Shown here one piece after another: positions 1-13,500 of a stretch of DNA of 64,000 nucleotides; position 1 is the stretch's first letter, and each line of letters starts with the position of its first letter. A program made the translations under genes and the position numbers. The notes under the pieces were generated by a model that had not been told where the DNA came from, did no database searches, and saw only the letters and a list, made by a program, of their open reading frames with translations. The DNA comes from Ciona intestinalis (lineage: Eukaryota; Chordata; Ascidiacea; Phlebobranchia; Cionidae), in the NCBI RefSeq assembly GCF_000224145.3, contig NC_020172.2:5976983-6040982 (forward strand), given 5' to 3'.

Positions 1-169
1 TCGCTGTCTCAAATGGAACTGCTGGCTTTGCAGATTGAAAAGATAGTTTTTCTTTTACAAAACCTGTTTTTACTTTAATTAATTTTAATTAAAATCGAAG
101 AACTTAAAAAAAGAAGATTTGGAATTCGTTGTAACATTATTAACAAACAACCTGCTTTATGAAGGAACA

Positions 170-1588
170 ATGGAGAAACCGAAGATAAAACACAAGATCA
201 CGAGCCCGTGTTGGTATTATGATAAAGCGGATTTGAAGAAAACGCCGTCGTTTCTCGACGGGGTAAACCCGGAAACGGAGGGTCGGTATCGTCGCGAAGG
301 TCCGAGGTTTATATTCGACATGGGGACGAGAATGGGGTTGCATCACGATACCATAGCAACCGGGATCGTGTTCTTCCATCGTTTCTACATGTTTCATTCG
401 TTCAAGAAGTTTCCTCGCCATATCACAGCAACTTGTTGTTTGTTTCTCGCTGGGAAGGTGGAAGAAACGCCAAAGAAATGCAAAGATTTAATAAAAGTAG
501 CGCGAGGTCTGCTAAATGAAGCACAATTTGTACAGTTTGGAAACGACCCAAAAGAAGAAGTTTTAACATTCGAAAAAGTTTTGCTCCAAACCATCAAGTT
601 TGATCTGACAGTTGAACATCCTTATAAATACATGCTACAATATGCTAAGAAACTAAAGGGAGATCGTGCGAAGATTGAAAAGTTGGTACAGATGTCTTGG
701 ATCTTTATAAACGATAGTTTCTACACGACTCTGTGCCTTCAATGGGAGCCAGCCATTGTAGCGGTTGCCGTCATGCACCTTGCCGGGCGTTTGTGTAAGT
801 TTGAACCCCAGGATTGGGCATACAACAGAGGACGTTGGTGGGAGCAGTTTATCGACGACATCAGCATGGAACTCCTTGAGGATATTTGCCACCAAGTGCT
901 TGACCAATACCCACACTCAAAGGGAAAGACTCCATCAAATAAATCAAAACGGCCGAAAACGCCGGTTGATTCTGACAAAAGCGAAACGGCATCAAAAAGT
1001 TTCCGCAGTGAGTCACATAAAGTTAAATCTAAATCCAACCACACCTCAGCCAAGAAACCACACCATCCTTCCAAAACATCGCAACCAAAACCAACATCTA
1101 CGTCCCAATCCTCCCGACGATCCTCGTCAAACACGGAGGTCGTTGCCATGGAGACGGAGGACACACAGGATCATGGCACGATAGAAAAAGGAGCTCCGAG
1201 CGTCAATATCCCAACACCATCAACCACAACGGCTGAAGTGCCAGTATATTTCAACAACCAATATCAATACGCAACTTCCAGCGATCAGAGCGCTTACTTT
1301 ATGCAGCAGAAAGCTGGTTTTGTGCCACAGATACCAAACTACACCAACCCTGCACCCCCACAACCCCCTATAGCCCCTCCAACCCCCCCAGCCCCACAGC
1401 GTCAACCCTTCCCCCAGTACCCCGGCTCATACGATGGCAATTACCACCAATTCACTACCCCTGAAATGTACCAGCAGAATAAAGCCTACCCCCCTGCATA
1501 CAGTGGAATGAACCAAGCCCCTACAGGACTTGCCACCGTTAGAATCACTGGACGAAGGGAAACGAACCCGACCCAACAATGGCCATAA
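170..1588 (+). CDS. CCNK: Cyclin K, intronless
   Basis: Regulatory cyclin that in animals partners CDK12/CDK13 to phosphorylate the RNA polymerase II C-terminal domain in the nucleus. The N-terminal half holds two cyclin boxes and reads almost like vertebrate cyclin [49 protein letters not shown], then [18 protein letters not shown]. The C-terminal half is Ser/Lys-rich and then Pro/Gln-rich ([14 protein letters not shown]), as in the family. The protein is 472 aa; the human protein is about 580 aa, the difference lying in the low-complexity tail. I chose the ATG at 170 because it has an A at -3 and G at +4 and begins just ahead of the conserved region; the frame is open further 5' without an ATG that fits. 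No intron interrupts the frame, unlike every other gene here, so a retrocopy that stayed functional is possible. Family call is secure; expression is not shown. Confidence 0.93.
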   Translation: MEKPKIKHKITSPCWYYDKADLKKTPSFLDGVNPETEGRYRREGPRFIFDMGTRMGLHHDTIATGIVFFHRFYMFHSFKKFPRHITATCCLFLAGKVEETPKKCKDLIKVARGLLNEAQFVQFGNDPKEEVLTFEKVLLQTIKFDLTVEHPYKYMLQYAKKLKGDRAKIEKLVQMSWIFINDSFYTTLCLQWEPAIVAVAVMHLAGRLCKFEPQDWAYNRGRWWEQFIDDISMELLEDICHQVLDQYPHSKGKTPSNKSKRPKTPVDSDKSETASKSFRSESHKVKSKSNHTSAKKPHHPSKTSQPKPTSTSQSSRRSSSNTEVVAMETEDTQDHGTIEKGAPSVNIPTPSTTTAEVPVYFNNQYQYATSSDQSAYFMQQKAGFVPQIPNYTNPAPPQPPIAPPTPPAPQRQPFPQYPGSYDGNYHQFTTPEMYQQNKAYPPAYSGMNQAPTGLATVRITGRRETNPTQQWP

Positions 1589-2382
1589 ATTCAAATCATG
1601 GATAGGCAACAAACCTGGGAGGGCAGGGTAGGCAAGCAAACCCCAGAATTTCCTTCACCGTGTTAAACCGTAAACAACCAATGAGATAAATATTCCAAGA
1701 TATTGTGTTACAGTCCGTGCATCGCCTGCATTTTAAAATGTTTGGCGATTTTGTTGAATCAGGAAACCCACTGCCACGTTTCCCACAAACATATAATTTC
1801 TATTTTTCTTTCATTTCATGATTTTTTTCGAATCGTTTTTGCAAATAATACAAATTTTGACCAAATTTTTTTCAACGTGTTTACATTGGGTTAACACAAG
1901 TTAATTATTACTTCATAATTTCAATTGGCAACCAATAACAGCTATTATGATGCGTGGTCACATCATAAACGTCATTGTCTTTATATCTGTGAAACTGTTT
2001 CGACAAATTTGGTTTGTTTTGAATAAAACTTCAAATTTGAAAGTTTTTTTTTTCACAGGTTTTCATGCAAGGGATATTGAAAGGAAATTTATAGTTAAAC
2101 TAACTTGTCTATTCTTTACAATACCGAAAAAAAACAGTTGAAGAAAGTAAACTTTAATTATTAAATTCCAATAATCTGTTTCTGTTAGCCAAAAAAAGGC
2201 TTATTCAAATTTATAACATGCAAAACATTGAAAATTAATGTTTTTTGCATTCGTAAAATTATGACACTAGTATTTTGTAAAGCAACATATCTTTCCCACT
2301 TAGCAAGTAAAATGTTTGGTTGAATTTGCAAAATATTAAAATCGATATTAATTAAAAAGATAAAACTTATGAATCCCTCTAG
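1589..2382. other. AT-rich spacer between cyclin K and LMW-PTP exons
   Basis: About 0.8 kb of AT-rich DNA. I searched it for the missing first exons of the downstream LMW-PTP (the C-x5-R phosphate-binding loop, spelled CLGNICRSP in the second copy at 17.6 kb) and found none. Short reading frames here have no recognisable features. The cyclin K 3' untranslated region must lie here, but I see no canonical AATAAA close to the stop. Confidence 0.6.
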
Positions 2383-3854
2383 TGGAGAGTTGAGAGCGCC
2401 GGGACGTCGTCGATTAGCGCTGGTGACCCCCCTAACCCCCGAGGTCGCTCATGCATGCAGTCACATGACATCTACCATTATGTGGAGGATTGTCGCTCGA
2501 GGAAAGTCAAGTTACAAGATTTCTATGAATTTAACTTCATTTTCGCAATGGATAGTTCGAACATGGGGTATATGCATGTAATACAGTGGTGTCTGTCGAC
2601 TGTCTATTGGTAGGGCCAGGGGTACATAGGGTGACATTGATAAAATACAGTTACACTCAAAGTTGTCAAACATAGGGAACCTCATTGATTAATGTGGTGA
2701 ATGTAATATACTTTGGCTCTGCTTGTTTGTATAAGATGACATCCATGTTATAACTTGACAGTGAGCATGAGGTTTATGAATACACCATGTGTGGCTGGTG
2801 TATAAGAAGACACCCATGTTATAACTGGACAGTGAGCATGAGGTGTATGAATACACCATGTGTGTCTGGTGTATAAGAAGACACCCATGTTATAACTGGA
2901 CAGTGAGCATGAGGTGTATGAATACACCATGTGTGTCTGGTGTATAAGAAGACACCCATGTTATAACTGGACAGTGAGCATGAGGTGTATGAATACACCA
3001 TGTGTGTCTGGTGTATAAGAAGACACTCATGTTATAATTGGACAGCGAGCATGAGGTGTATGAATACACCATGTGTGTCTGGTGTATAAGAAGACACCCA
3101 TGTTATAACTGGACAGTGAGCATGAGGTGTATGAATACACCATATGTGTCTCATGTATAAGAAGACACTCATGTTATAACCTTTATATTCCAAGGAACTT
3201 GAAAGAGCTTTGTCCCACTGATTCAACTTCTAAACTCCTGATGCTTGGTAGTTATGATAACGATCCATCATCTAATGGTGTTATAGATGATCCTTATGGG
3301 GTAAGTGTGGGGTGAAGGTTACTTTATGTATGTGTGTATGTAATTATGTAACATGTATGTAACTTGCTTTATCCTCGCATGGCGGGGCAACTACAATTAA
3401 TATAACTTGGGTGTTTAAGTTACCACATATGTTACTTTGTAGGTGATTATTATAGAGAAATTTGGACAGTTTTATTCTATCTCATTTTATCCAATGCTCA
3501 TGAACAGACTGCCCAACTTACCCATGCTACTAACAATGCCTTGCGTAGTAGGGTAGGGGAAGATGGGCCACCTTTAGCACAAAATATCTAAATATCCTGA
3601 TCCTGTTTTTAACAATTAACGGTCTATAGGAGTTGTGAAGATATGATTTTAAAATTCTTTAAATGTTCTTTGTTTACTACCAAATGGGACGAGAAAATAA
3701 AAAGGTGTCCCATGTTCCCCCCACCCTACTATATTGTCATAGTAGTTATTATGACATACTTTATATGCAGAGTCCAAACCCTGATGAATACGAACGAGTT
3801 TACGATCAATGTAGTCGAGCGTGCTGTCGTTTCATGGACTCCTTGCGTCCATAG
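2383..3854 (+). CDS. LMW protein tyrosine phosphatase, C-terminal exons only (copy A)
   Basis: Cytosolic low-molecular-weight tyrosine phosphatase (ACP1 family), C-terminal about 124 residues. Exons: 2383-2567 (acceptor CTCTAG, begins WRVESAGTSS, includes RGRSCM and NFIFAMDSSNM), 3195-3300 (LLMLGSYDND and IDDPYG), 3771-3854 (SPNPDEYERVYDQCSRACC, stop TAG). All junctions are GT-AG and all phases agree. The catalytic acid Asp of the DPYYG motif is present, but only one Tyr follows (DPYG). The first exon here has the same length (185 nt) and phases as exon 3 of copy B at 18141, but the protein is clearly diverged. The nucleophile loop (C-x5-R) exons are not seen between cyclin K and 2383; they may lie before the window, making cyclin K a nested gene, or be lost, making this a pseudogene. 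Intact frames argue for selection. Confidence 0.8.
2742..3180. repeat. 71-bp tandem array in LMW-PTP copy A intron
   Basis: About six head-to-tail units of 71 bp, each with GAGCATGAGGTGTATGAATA, the foldback TGTATGAATACACCAT, and GAAGACACCCATGTTATAAC. The array ends directly before the acceptor of the exon at 3195. A single degenerate unit recurs near 39185-39225 in the plexin intron. Open frames across it are translations of the repeat only. Confidence 0.9.
3546..3732. mobile_element. Palindromic ~195-bp MITE (family A), intronic
   Basis: Begins with AGTAGGGTAGGGGAAGATGG and ends with its near complement CCCACCCTACTATA. Copies of the same element lie at 13650, 25716, 32731, 34269 (cut by a gap), 38000, 39030 (half), 47420 and 57436. 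Non-autonomous DNA transposon by its inverted ends; the superfamily is not settled. It ends about 40 bp before the last LMW-PTP exon. Confidence 0.8.
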
Positions 3855-3961
3855 GAATAATCTATGCTAGGAAATGCACACCAAGGATTATACATTACAT
3901 AAATACCAATTGTAGACGTAATTCCAAAACATGCACAGGAATAATTGTTTATTTGAAATGA

Positions 3962-3967
3962 AATAAA
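3962..3967 (+). terminator. Poly(A) signal AATAAA after LMW-PTP copy A
   Basis: AATAAA lies about 108 bp past the TAG at 3852-3854. A second AATAAA occurs near 4028. This supports copy A having its own 3' end. Confidence 0.5.
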
Positions 3968-4048
3968 AGGCTTTGATTGTTTAAATCATTTTGTACTGCA
4001 GTTAGAAATCCTTAAGAAGATTATACAATAAATGTAACTTATTTTATA

Positions 4049-4160
4049 TGTTAAGTGTCTCGCCAAAACACGCCCACAGTGGTAGCAGGGAAGAGCCTTG
4101 AACCCATTACCTCTGAGTTAGAGACAGGCGTGGTAACCATCTGTGCTACGGCGCCGACGA
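4049..4160 (-). mobile_element. tRNA-like SINE body fragment
   Basis: On the minus strand it reads GCGCCGTAGCACAGATGGTTA (A-box-like region) followed by GGGTTCAAGGCTC (B-box-like) and then the family core that ends in GACACTTA. It is a dispersed SINE body rather than a functional tRNA: no acceptor stem pairing or discriminator is convincing. Confidence 0.65.
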
Positions 4161-4446
4161 CAGATATAAAAAGTTAATACATAAAAGAATGAAACTTGCT
4201 TTATCATTGCGTGGATAATTTAAATTGGGTTATTTTGTGACGCTTTGGTGCCTTATTCTAACAGAAATTATTTATGTTTTTTTGCCCAAATCTTTGATAC
4301 GGTGGATGTAACTTTTTTTTACGCCTTACAACAGAAGGAAAAACTCACCGGTTTTAGGGTTGCTGGATTGTACACGCAACAGCTGCAGTTAGACTACTTT
4401 GTGTTTCTATGAATCTGCTTTACCACCAATCATTTAATACGATACG

Positions 4447-4484
4447 TGCCTGCTCATTAGAGCTTTGCTCTCTTGTTTAAGTTA
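4447..4484. repeat. Short repeat shared with 59780-59816
   Basis: CTCATTAGAGCTTTGCTCTCTTGTTT occurs here and again at about 59790-59815, in both cases with TGCYTGCTCA-like sequence in front. This is probably the end of an element family I cannot name. Confidence 0.5.
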
Positions 4485-4580
4485 ATGTTTACATTTTACT
4501 TTAGTCATGTTTTGAATTTTTTTACTCTGAAGTAATTTGTAAATAAGAAGTAACTAATTAGATAAAGGCCAACGTCTGTC

Positions 4581-7500
4581 ATGGCATCAGACTCTGAAAG
4601 CTCAGAGGTAAGTTGGGTGGTTTGTAAATTAATGTTTTTTTTTATAAATACATATTTTAAATCGGCGTGCACCGTCGTCGTTAATGGATAGAATAAGTTA
4701 AGATCCGTTGCCCTAAACGCTAGTAAACTTATTGCTAAACAATTAGTGCTAGTGAAGAATCTCCCCCCCACCTTGTTTGCTAACCACTAACTCCTAGGTT
4801 AGGTGGTTAGGTGTTGATGGTTAAGGGGTTAGTGGTTATAGGGGTTAGTGATTAGCAAGTAAGGTGGGGGGGCAGACTCTTTACTAGCACCCACTAACCC
4901 CCCATAACCACTAACTACCAACCTCTAACACTTTCCACCGGCCTAATGTGTAATGTACGGAAGGACTCTTCACTAGTAGAAAAACCTTTTTAATATTATT
5001 TTAGTGTTTGTTAATCAATTAGTTACTTCTGCAGAATCCTTCATAGCGTTTCAGATTAGGCTGGTGTCAGTTGTTGGGAGATAACTTACATTAATTTTAT
5101 TGTCTGCTTGACACAGTAATAAAGCCATATTAATTAATACAAGAAGAGGAAGGAATTAGCAGCAAAACGACAGTCGTTTAAACAGGCTATGGGTAAAAAC
5201 TACTTGAGTAAAAGTGTCAAACAAAAACGTTGCTGCTAAACCCAACATACAGCATAAATTTAAACCCCTGATATGTCTAACAGGAAGAATGGGAGGAACC
5301 GAAATTAAAATACGATCGGATGGGAAATGATTTGCTTGAAATATTAAGAACCGACGCTGCTTCTTGTATTGCCCTACATAGCAAGGTGGTTTTTATGGGC
5401 GGATTTGTATTTTGCTTGTATTTTATTAAATGTTAAACTTATAGTTATCTTGGACAATGAGCCAAATCTGGCCAAAATCCCAGGTCCTGTTTTATTCATA
5501 GTGTATTTACTGTTACTATTTCCATTTTATAATGACTGTCGTTGCCCCATCACGCGAAGATAAATAATTTACATTCACAATGTATTTATATTTTTATTAG
5601 AAGTTGGTTATTCGCTAATTAAACAATTAATAAACAGTTTGTTGCCCTTGGAACGCACTGGGGAATCGTTTACATTTTGGACCACAGTGGCAACAACAAC
5701 ACAAGCAAACATTGTAAACCGGTGAGTATAATGAACTAAAACGGAAAATATTATATATAACTGTTTTTTAGTCCTAAATTGAGATTGGCTTATTGTTTGT
5801 CTGGCAGGCGAAGCAATGTATGTTTTAACCGCAAGCGTATACATCTTTAAGGCTGTTTTTTTGTCGCTATGTTATAGGCTGTTCTTTTTTGATTTATCTG
5901 TACCTTAATCTTCGCTTATTGTAAATATTAAATTAGGTTTTGTCCTCATTGAGCAAAATCTTTTAAAGATGATGATATTTTTGCATCCTTTAAATTCTTG
6001 TGGTATATATGTAAATCTAATATAAGATATCTCTACCAGCACGCTACTTCTGTCACCGGCATATCGCTCGACGGTTCGGGCGAGCACGTAGCAAGTTGTT
6101 CAGATGACGGAACAGTGAAGATTACTGGGTTGTACCTGGATGAAAATAACCAAGTAATAACGGAGGATCAACCAGTTAAGGTGGGGGGTTATTTATGTTT
6201 AATTGTAATGTGTCTAATGAGTATGAGTCTAGAGAGTTGTAATGCTATAAAATAATTCAATTTACATGTTGACTGTATAATCTAATTTTGGTCTATTTGT
6301 ACAACAAAAATTATTTATTATGATTTCTAGACCCTTTTGACTTTTCTGGTAGAAAAGAGTTAAGTTTTTCCAATCTTTTGCCCAAAATAATTTTTGAAAA
6401 AAAGTGAAGTTTATATTAGAGAAGTCTATAAAGTCTGTATTACATCACTGGTAGCAGAGTTAACAGAAATTGCTGATAATAATTCCCTTACAGTCAGTAG
6501 CCCTCGACCCCAACTACAGCCACAGTTCTTCGAAACAAATCGTTTACGGCACGAACGAGTTGGTATTATTGGAGAAAACCTGGTTGGGGAGGAATAAACG
6601 CACGGTGTTGCATGGTGGGGAGGGGTTGGTTCGATGCGTCAAGTGGAGAGGGTCATATATTGCGTGGGCTAATGATCTGGTGGGTAGTGTGTGCCTCGTG
6701 CTCGCTGTCGAACACTTTATATTAAATTCTAGCACCTCATGTTTGCTGTTAGGTTAACACCCCATGCTTAATGTTAACACTATGTTGGCCATCAACACCT
6801 CATGCTCGCTGTCAACATATTATGTTTAATGTCTTCTACACTTATGCTCGTTGTCGAGTACATCTAATGTTCGTAGTAGAGAAACTTATGCTCAATATCA
6901 AGTACCTCATGCTTGCTGTCAATTCAATGAAACCTGGTCCAACCAGAAACTTTTAATAATATGACTATTTTTACTGTTTATACCATCATGCCAAATGTTT
7001 AAAACACACATAGTTTCACAAACCTTGTACAGACTATAAAACTTTCAATGAAATATGAATGTTTATATTAAAATATTGAAGTATTAACACTTGGTAGTTG
7101 AATGGATGTAACTTACTTTATCCTCGCGTGGGCGGAAAACGACACTCGTTATAACACGGATGTTCATACACCTTGTGCCAGCTTACAAGTTACCAAAACT
7201 TTGTGTGTGTAAATGTTTTGGATTTTTGTGTGGCTTATAATTTGGCCAATCCATTAGTGACCACTAGTTTCACCTGCCATGGGACTTGAACCCGGTAACC
7301 TCATATCCACATTCAATTATCTCATCTCAGGGAGTAAAGATATACGACATGAAACAGCGACGTCGTATCACTTACATACCCCGCGTGGGGGCAGGTGGGA
7401 CGAACCGGGTGTTACCCAAGTTAGGGGGTACGAGGGTGGAGTTGTACCCCGCACATATCGCATGGAAAGATGATACAACATTGCTTATAGGGTGGGATAA

Positions 7501-10500
7501 AGACATTAAGGTAAATAACTAATTAAAGAAATTACAAAATAAACTGCAAAACATTGAATCTTAAAATGTAGAGTTCAGAGCATTTAACTAAATGATAAAA
7601 TGTGATTGAGTTACATTCTTCTATTTATACTGTGGTTAGTTTTAAACATAAAATTAAATCTTGTGATAAAAGTAGCCATATAAAATGTGCATATACTGTG
7701 TATTTAATATGTGCTTAAGTGTCAACAAAGCAATTATCTCACCATGATCTCACCCATATAGAATAAACGGCAGCAGAATTTAACTTCTAACCCGACCACC
7801 ATACCTTACAGGTTTGTGCAATCAGAGATAAACCTTCTCGGGATTCGAGGGCACCAACAAAATATTGTGTCGTAGGTGAGTTATATTATTTCTATGTCAA
7901 CACATATATATTATTTCTATGACAAAAACCTTGTTATTTTATGTCTATAGTATCTCCCTTTATCTTATTTCTATAATAATCGCCCTGTTAACGCCCCTCC
8001 ACAGCCCATCTACCCCACAGGCCACGATTCTTAGATATTTTCTTGACTAACTATCATGTTTCAAACCCCCGCCCCCCCACATTAAATATTATTTCTATAT
8101 TAAACTTGCCTGTTAACAACCCCCCACAGTCCACTTGTTCAAGACCGATTTCTCCTGCTGTGGTATAGCACCCCTCGGTGACCAGATTGCCGCACTTGCG
8201 TACATGGAGGAAGACAATGAAGCAGGTAACATAAAAATAATATATATTCACATGTTTATAATAGAAATATTGTAAATTAAGGCCTGAGTGGCATTTTCTT
8301 GATTTTTGACAAAATTCGAGGTGACATTGTTAAAACTGTGTAGTGAATGCAATAAGACACATAACACCTATTTATAGCTTAAAACTGGGGGGTTGAAACA
8401 TATAATACTGGCCCTGTTTAAAAAGTTGGGGTGGCATTTTATCCTAAGCACCTAACAGTACATATATGGTTAAAGTTTGAAATTATAATAAAACCAACTT
8501 CCCACCCACAGTGTAGATCATAGACTGCTGGTTTTAGGCTTAAAACTGGGGAGCCGGAACATATGATATCACCCCTGTTTCAAAAGTCTTTCAAAATCAG
8601 GGGTGCATATTATTTCAGTCACCCATAATGTTACATCTATATAACACTAGTGTACATAGTAACACATGTTAGCTTACATGCTACCAGTGTGCATGGTAAC
8701 CCATTTAAGCCTACACAACACTAGCACACATGTTAATAACCCATACCCCCAGGTTCCACACGACCCCAGCTCCGTATATTGGAACCAAACGCTGCCGACA
8801 AGGAATCTTTCACCGAATTATCCCGAGACGCTCTTTCAATAAGGGGTTACCAAACCTACAGATGTAAAGATTATAGTTTACGTTAGTATTGTGATGTCAT
8901 AATAAGCTCAATGAAGTTAACTGTAGCGAACAGAAGACTGTTTTAACAATTGTTGTTTTGTCGGTATAACCTTTGTTTTCGATTTAAATATTCGTTAACC
9001 TTTACTATTGTAATTAATTGGAAAAATACAAGTTATTATTATAAACAAGCATATAATATGGCCAGGATCAAAGGCTGTAGTTGGGGTCTAATGCTACTAA
9101 TGGGGGCAACCATCTATCTTAACCAATCCATTAATAACCGTCCACACACAGAGCATGACTCGACGGAAATCTACTTTGTTTCCCCGAAAGACATCGTGGT
9201 CGCTCAACCACGAGACGAAGATGATCGCGTCGATTGGTTGTTGCAAATTAATCACCACCGGGAGGCGCTAGAGGCCGTGAAAGAGTTCGGAAAGCGACTG
9301 AAAAAACATACGTATATGGTATTGAATAAATGTAACTTATTTATTCTCACATGGCGGGGCAACGACAGTCGTTATAACACGGGTGTTCTGTTTCATACAC
9401 CTCGTGCCTGCCTTCAAGTTACCACGTTTGTAACTTATTTGTCCTCGCATGGCGGTGCAACTACAGTCGTTATACCACGGGTGTTCTGTTTCATACACCT
9501 CATGCCCGCTTACAAGCTACCACGTGTATAACTTATTTATTCTCACATGGCGGGGCAACGACAGTCGTTATAACACGGGTGTTCTGTTTCATACACCTCG
9601 TGCCTGCCTTCAAGTTACCACGTTTGTAACTTATTTATCCTCACATTGCGGGGCAACGACAGTCGTTATAACACGGGTGTTCTGTTTCATACACCTTGTG
9701 CCTGCTTACAAGTTACCATGTATGTAACTTATTTATCCTTGCATGGCGGGGCAACAACAGTCATTATAACACGGATGTTCTGTTTCATACACCTCGTGCC
9801 CGCTTACAAGTTACCACGTATGTGACTTATTTACCCTCACATGGCGGGGCAACGACAGTCGTTATAACACAGGTGTTCTGTTTCATACACCTCGTACCCG
9901 CTAACAAGTTACCATGTATGTAACTTATTTATCCTCGCATGGCGGGGCAACGACAGTCGTTATAACACGGGTGTTCTGTTTCATACACCTCATGCCCGCT
10001 TACAAGCTACCACGTATGTGACTTATTTACCCTCGCATGGTGGGGCAACGACAGTTGTTATAACACGGGTGTTCTGTTTCATACACCTCGTGCCCGCTTA
10101 CAAGTTACCACGTATGTAACTTAGTGATCATTGTTTTCTGTATTCTAGACATGGTAACGTCTAATATAACCTAACCCCCATTATTCCAACGCAGGAGGTG
10201 GGGTTGTTGTATCTCGATCATTTGATTGACAGCCACGATTTTACCGAAGCTGCATCTGTCGCTCCCCAAATACTTGGGAATAATATGAACCACTGGGAGG
10301 GGCTGGTGAGTTAATATTAAAGACAGTGTTGCACAATATATTTTCCAGTGTTGCCAAATAATTTTCTAGTGTTGCCCAGTATATTTTCCAGTGTTTCCCA
10401 ATAATTTTCTAGTGTTGCCCAGTATATTTTCCAGTATTCCCCAATATATTTTCCAGTGTTGCCCAGTATATTTTCCAGTATTCCCCAATATATTTTCCAG

Positions 10501-13500
10501 TGTTGCCCAGTATATTTTCCAGTGTTGCCCAATATAGACAGTGTTGCACATCATATTTTCAGGTCCACCGCTGTATAAAGGCGCACCAAGTATCGGTCAT
10601 CACTGCAGTGTTGCCACGAGGAGATTTCCGATTACCACAAGCTTGCTACGAACTTGTGCTCGAAGAATTGTTAAAAACCAACCATAAAGTAAGAAATTAA
10701 ATTTATATGATATCTATAAAACAGGCTTTAAATTAGGGCTAAAGCTCCGACTGCCCCATAGTCTGCCATATTAATGGGAATTTGGAATATTGTGTCAGAA
10801 ATATAAAACACGTCAGAAATACTTCATTTAGTTAAAATCGCTCCTGAATGTATGTTTCAAGATTCAAATATTTTTTGCAGTTTTTTGGTAAAAAATTATT
10901 CAGTTAACTTGTCTAGGTAGGGCAGCTCGAAAAGCTGCCAAGTTTTTCGTTGGGAAAGCTTTGTGGCAGCTTTACCTTCTAGCTTTCCACAATTTCGAGT
11001 TCTAACATATCTAACATTATGACAGTAGTTTTGGCATTATGATGCGATAAATGGTTGTTATGACATCACCATATTAATTATAACAGGAATTTGAGAAGTT
11101 GTTGAATGATTGGCCGAACGATCTTTATAATATTGTTACGATAACGAATAAAGTGTTGACGTATCTTGACCGAGATTCTCACAACCCAGTGTTGCTGGCT
11201 GCGCTTGCTAAGTTGTAAGTATATGTGTTGCTTGTGTATGGGAGGGGGGTTGAGGTTTGGTTTTATTCTATTTGGGTGAAGTCCGGATGGTACAGTTGGA
11301 CCTGGGGTTTAGACCAGAGTTGGCCCATTACCCCAACATTGTATATGCACATTTAATTCTATATGGGTGAGGTCCTACAGTGAGGCAAGCCATTGGACCT
11401 GGGATTTAGGCCAGAGTTGGCCCATTACCCCAACATTGTATATGCACATTCTATTCTATATGGGTGAGGTCCTACAGTGAGGCAAGCCATGGGACCTGAG
11501 ATTTAGACTAGAGTTGGCCCATTACCCCAAGACTGTATATGCACATTCTATTCTATATGGGTGAGGTTCTACAGTGAGGCACGTTACCCCAACACCCAGG
11601 GTGCTACAACCCATTAGTGACCACTGGGTTGGAGCAATGTCTGTTAAGTGTCTTGCCCAACGACATATAGGCGTATCAGTGTCGAGCATTAAACCCGGTA
11701 TCCTTCAATTACAATGTAAACGTCTAAGCACTGAGCTGTACATTCTGTGTTGCTTATTTAGAAGCACAGGTTTATTTAAATTCCCTTCTTGTTAGATACG
11801 CAGCTGACCAGCGTTTTGATCGAGCGTTATCTATCTATCTCCGCATACAACATCCTGACACCTTTAAACTTATAAGGAAACATAATCTATACGCGGCACT
11901 CCAGGATAATGTGGTTGCCCTGATGAGGTTTGGGGAGGGGGAGGCTGTGGTTCTGTTGCTGGATCATATGGAGCATGTACCGGTGAGTGGGGGTTATAGG
12001 GGTGTAGTAGGGGGTTAATATGAGTTATATGCGGGGTGGGGTATAGTGGGTGGTATGGGGCTAAAGGGTAATGTGGGGAAATAATGTTTTTACGGGTAGA
12101 TCGGTGTTCTTGGGTGGCTTGTGTTTAACTTGCTTGTGGGTCCTACAATGTAGGAAGTCCCTATAATAGTCATGATAAAGTTTGTAATTTATTCCAGATT
12201 GATAAAGTTGTTGCAGATCTCAAACGTAAACCTGACTATCTACACAAGGTAAGTTATGTGGGTAAGTTTTATTAAGTCTGTTACCAAGTATTTCTTATAT
12301 GTGTTAGGTGAGCGGTTGTTTCAGTTTTATCCATGTGTTGTTGCCTTGTGTTTCAGTTTTGCCATCAATAAAAAAACAAAACAAAAAGAGGTTTTTAAAT
12401 AGTTAGACCTGGGTATCACAACTAGGTTTTTAATCTGATTAAATTATATAATAAAGGTTTTTTACACAAGTCTGGTGTCACTACCCGCTAAAAACACTCA
12501 TCTTTGTGCTAGTTGTGCAGCATTTCATCTAATCCATTCAACCCCCTCAGTACCTCCACGCGTTATACCAACGTGATTCACATCTTGGGTCCGAATACCA
12601 CGATCTACAACTTCAACTCTACGCGCAGTTTGATCGGCCCAAGTTACTACCGTTCCTTAAGTCAAGGTGAGTGAGGAATGTCTGGTATTGTCAAGTTGTG
12701 CCAACCCGTGTGCATATACAATGTTGGGAATATTTGGTCAACCAATGTTGAGGTTGTATCACGATAATCTATTCTATATGAAAGAAGCCCTACAGTGAGG
12801 CATGCCATGTGACCTGGGATTTAGGCCAGAGTTGGCCCATTACCTCAACATTGTATATGCACATTCTATTCTATATGGGTGAGGTCCTACAGTGAGGCAT
12901 GCCATGGGTCCTGGGGTTTAGGCCAGAGTTGGCCCATTACCCCAACATTGTATATGTACATTCTATTCTACATGGGTGAGGTCCTACAGTGAGGCAAGCC
13001 ATGGGACCTGGGATTTAGACCAGAGTTGGCCCATTATTACCCCAACATTGTATATGCACATTCTATTCTATATGGGTGAGGTCCTACAGTGAGGCATGTC
13101 ATGGGACCTGGGATTTAGGCCAGAGTTGGTCCATTACCCCAACACCCAACCCATTAGTGACCACTGGGTTGGACCAAGTGTCCTTAAGTGTTTTGCCCGA
13201 AGATACATACGCCCACAATGGTAGCAGCATCAAGCCTTGAACCCGGTATCCTTCAGTCTTGATGCGATGCCTAACCACACGACTTACTTTTGTAATACAA
13301 GCAGACACATGTTTCCCACTGACTCACATTAACAATATAAATTGTTGCAGCAATTATTACAAACTTGAAACTTCCTTGGAGATTTGTAAAGAACGAGGTT
13401 ACGTTGATGAACAAGTCTTTCTATTGAGTGAGTGATGCTATTATAACAACTATATGATCTTATCAAACATAGGGGACCTCATTGATTAATGTGGTGAATG

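Noticed and set aside
739..1164. 141-codon minus-strand frame opposite cyclin K
   Set aside because: Shadow of the cyclin K coding sequence with no independent features.
2748..3226. Four overlapping ~60-codon minus-strand frames with near-identical protein
   Set aside because: They are the 71-bp tandem repeat read in frame; no start context or splice sites and no non-repeat sequence.
8950..10125. Long plus-strand frames with repeated [20 protein letters not shown] peptide
   Set aside because: Translation of the 98-bp array; only 9152-9318 is real VPS41 exon sequence.
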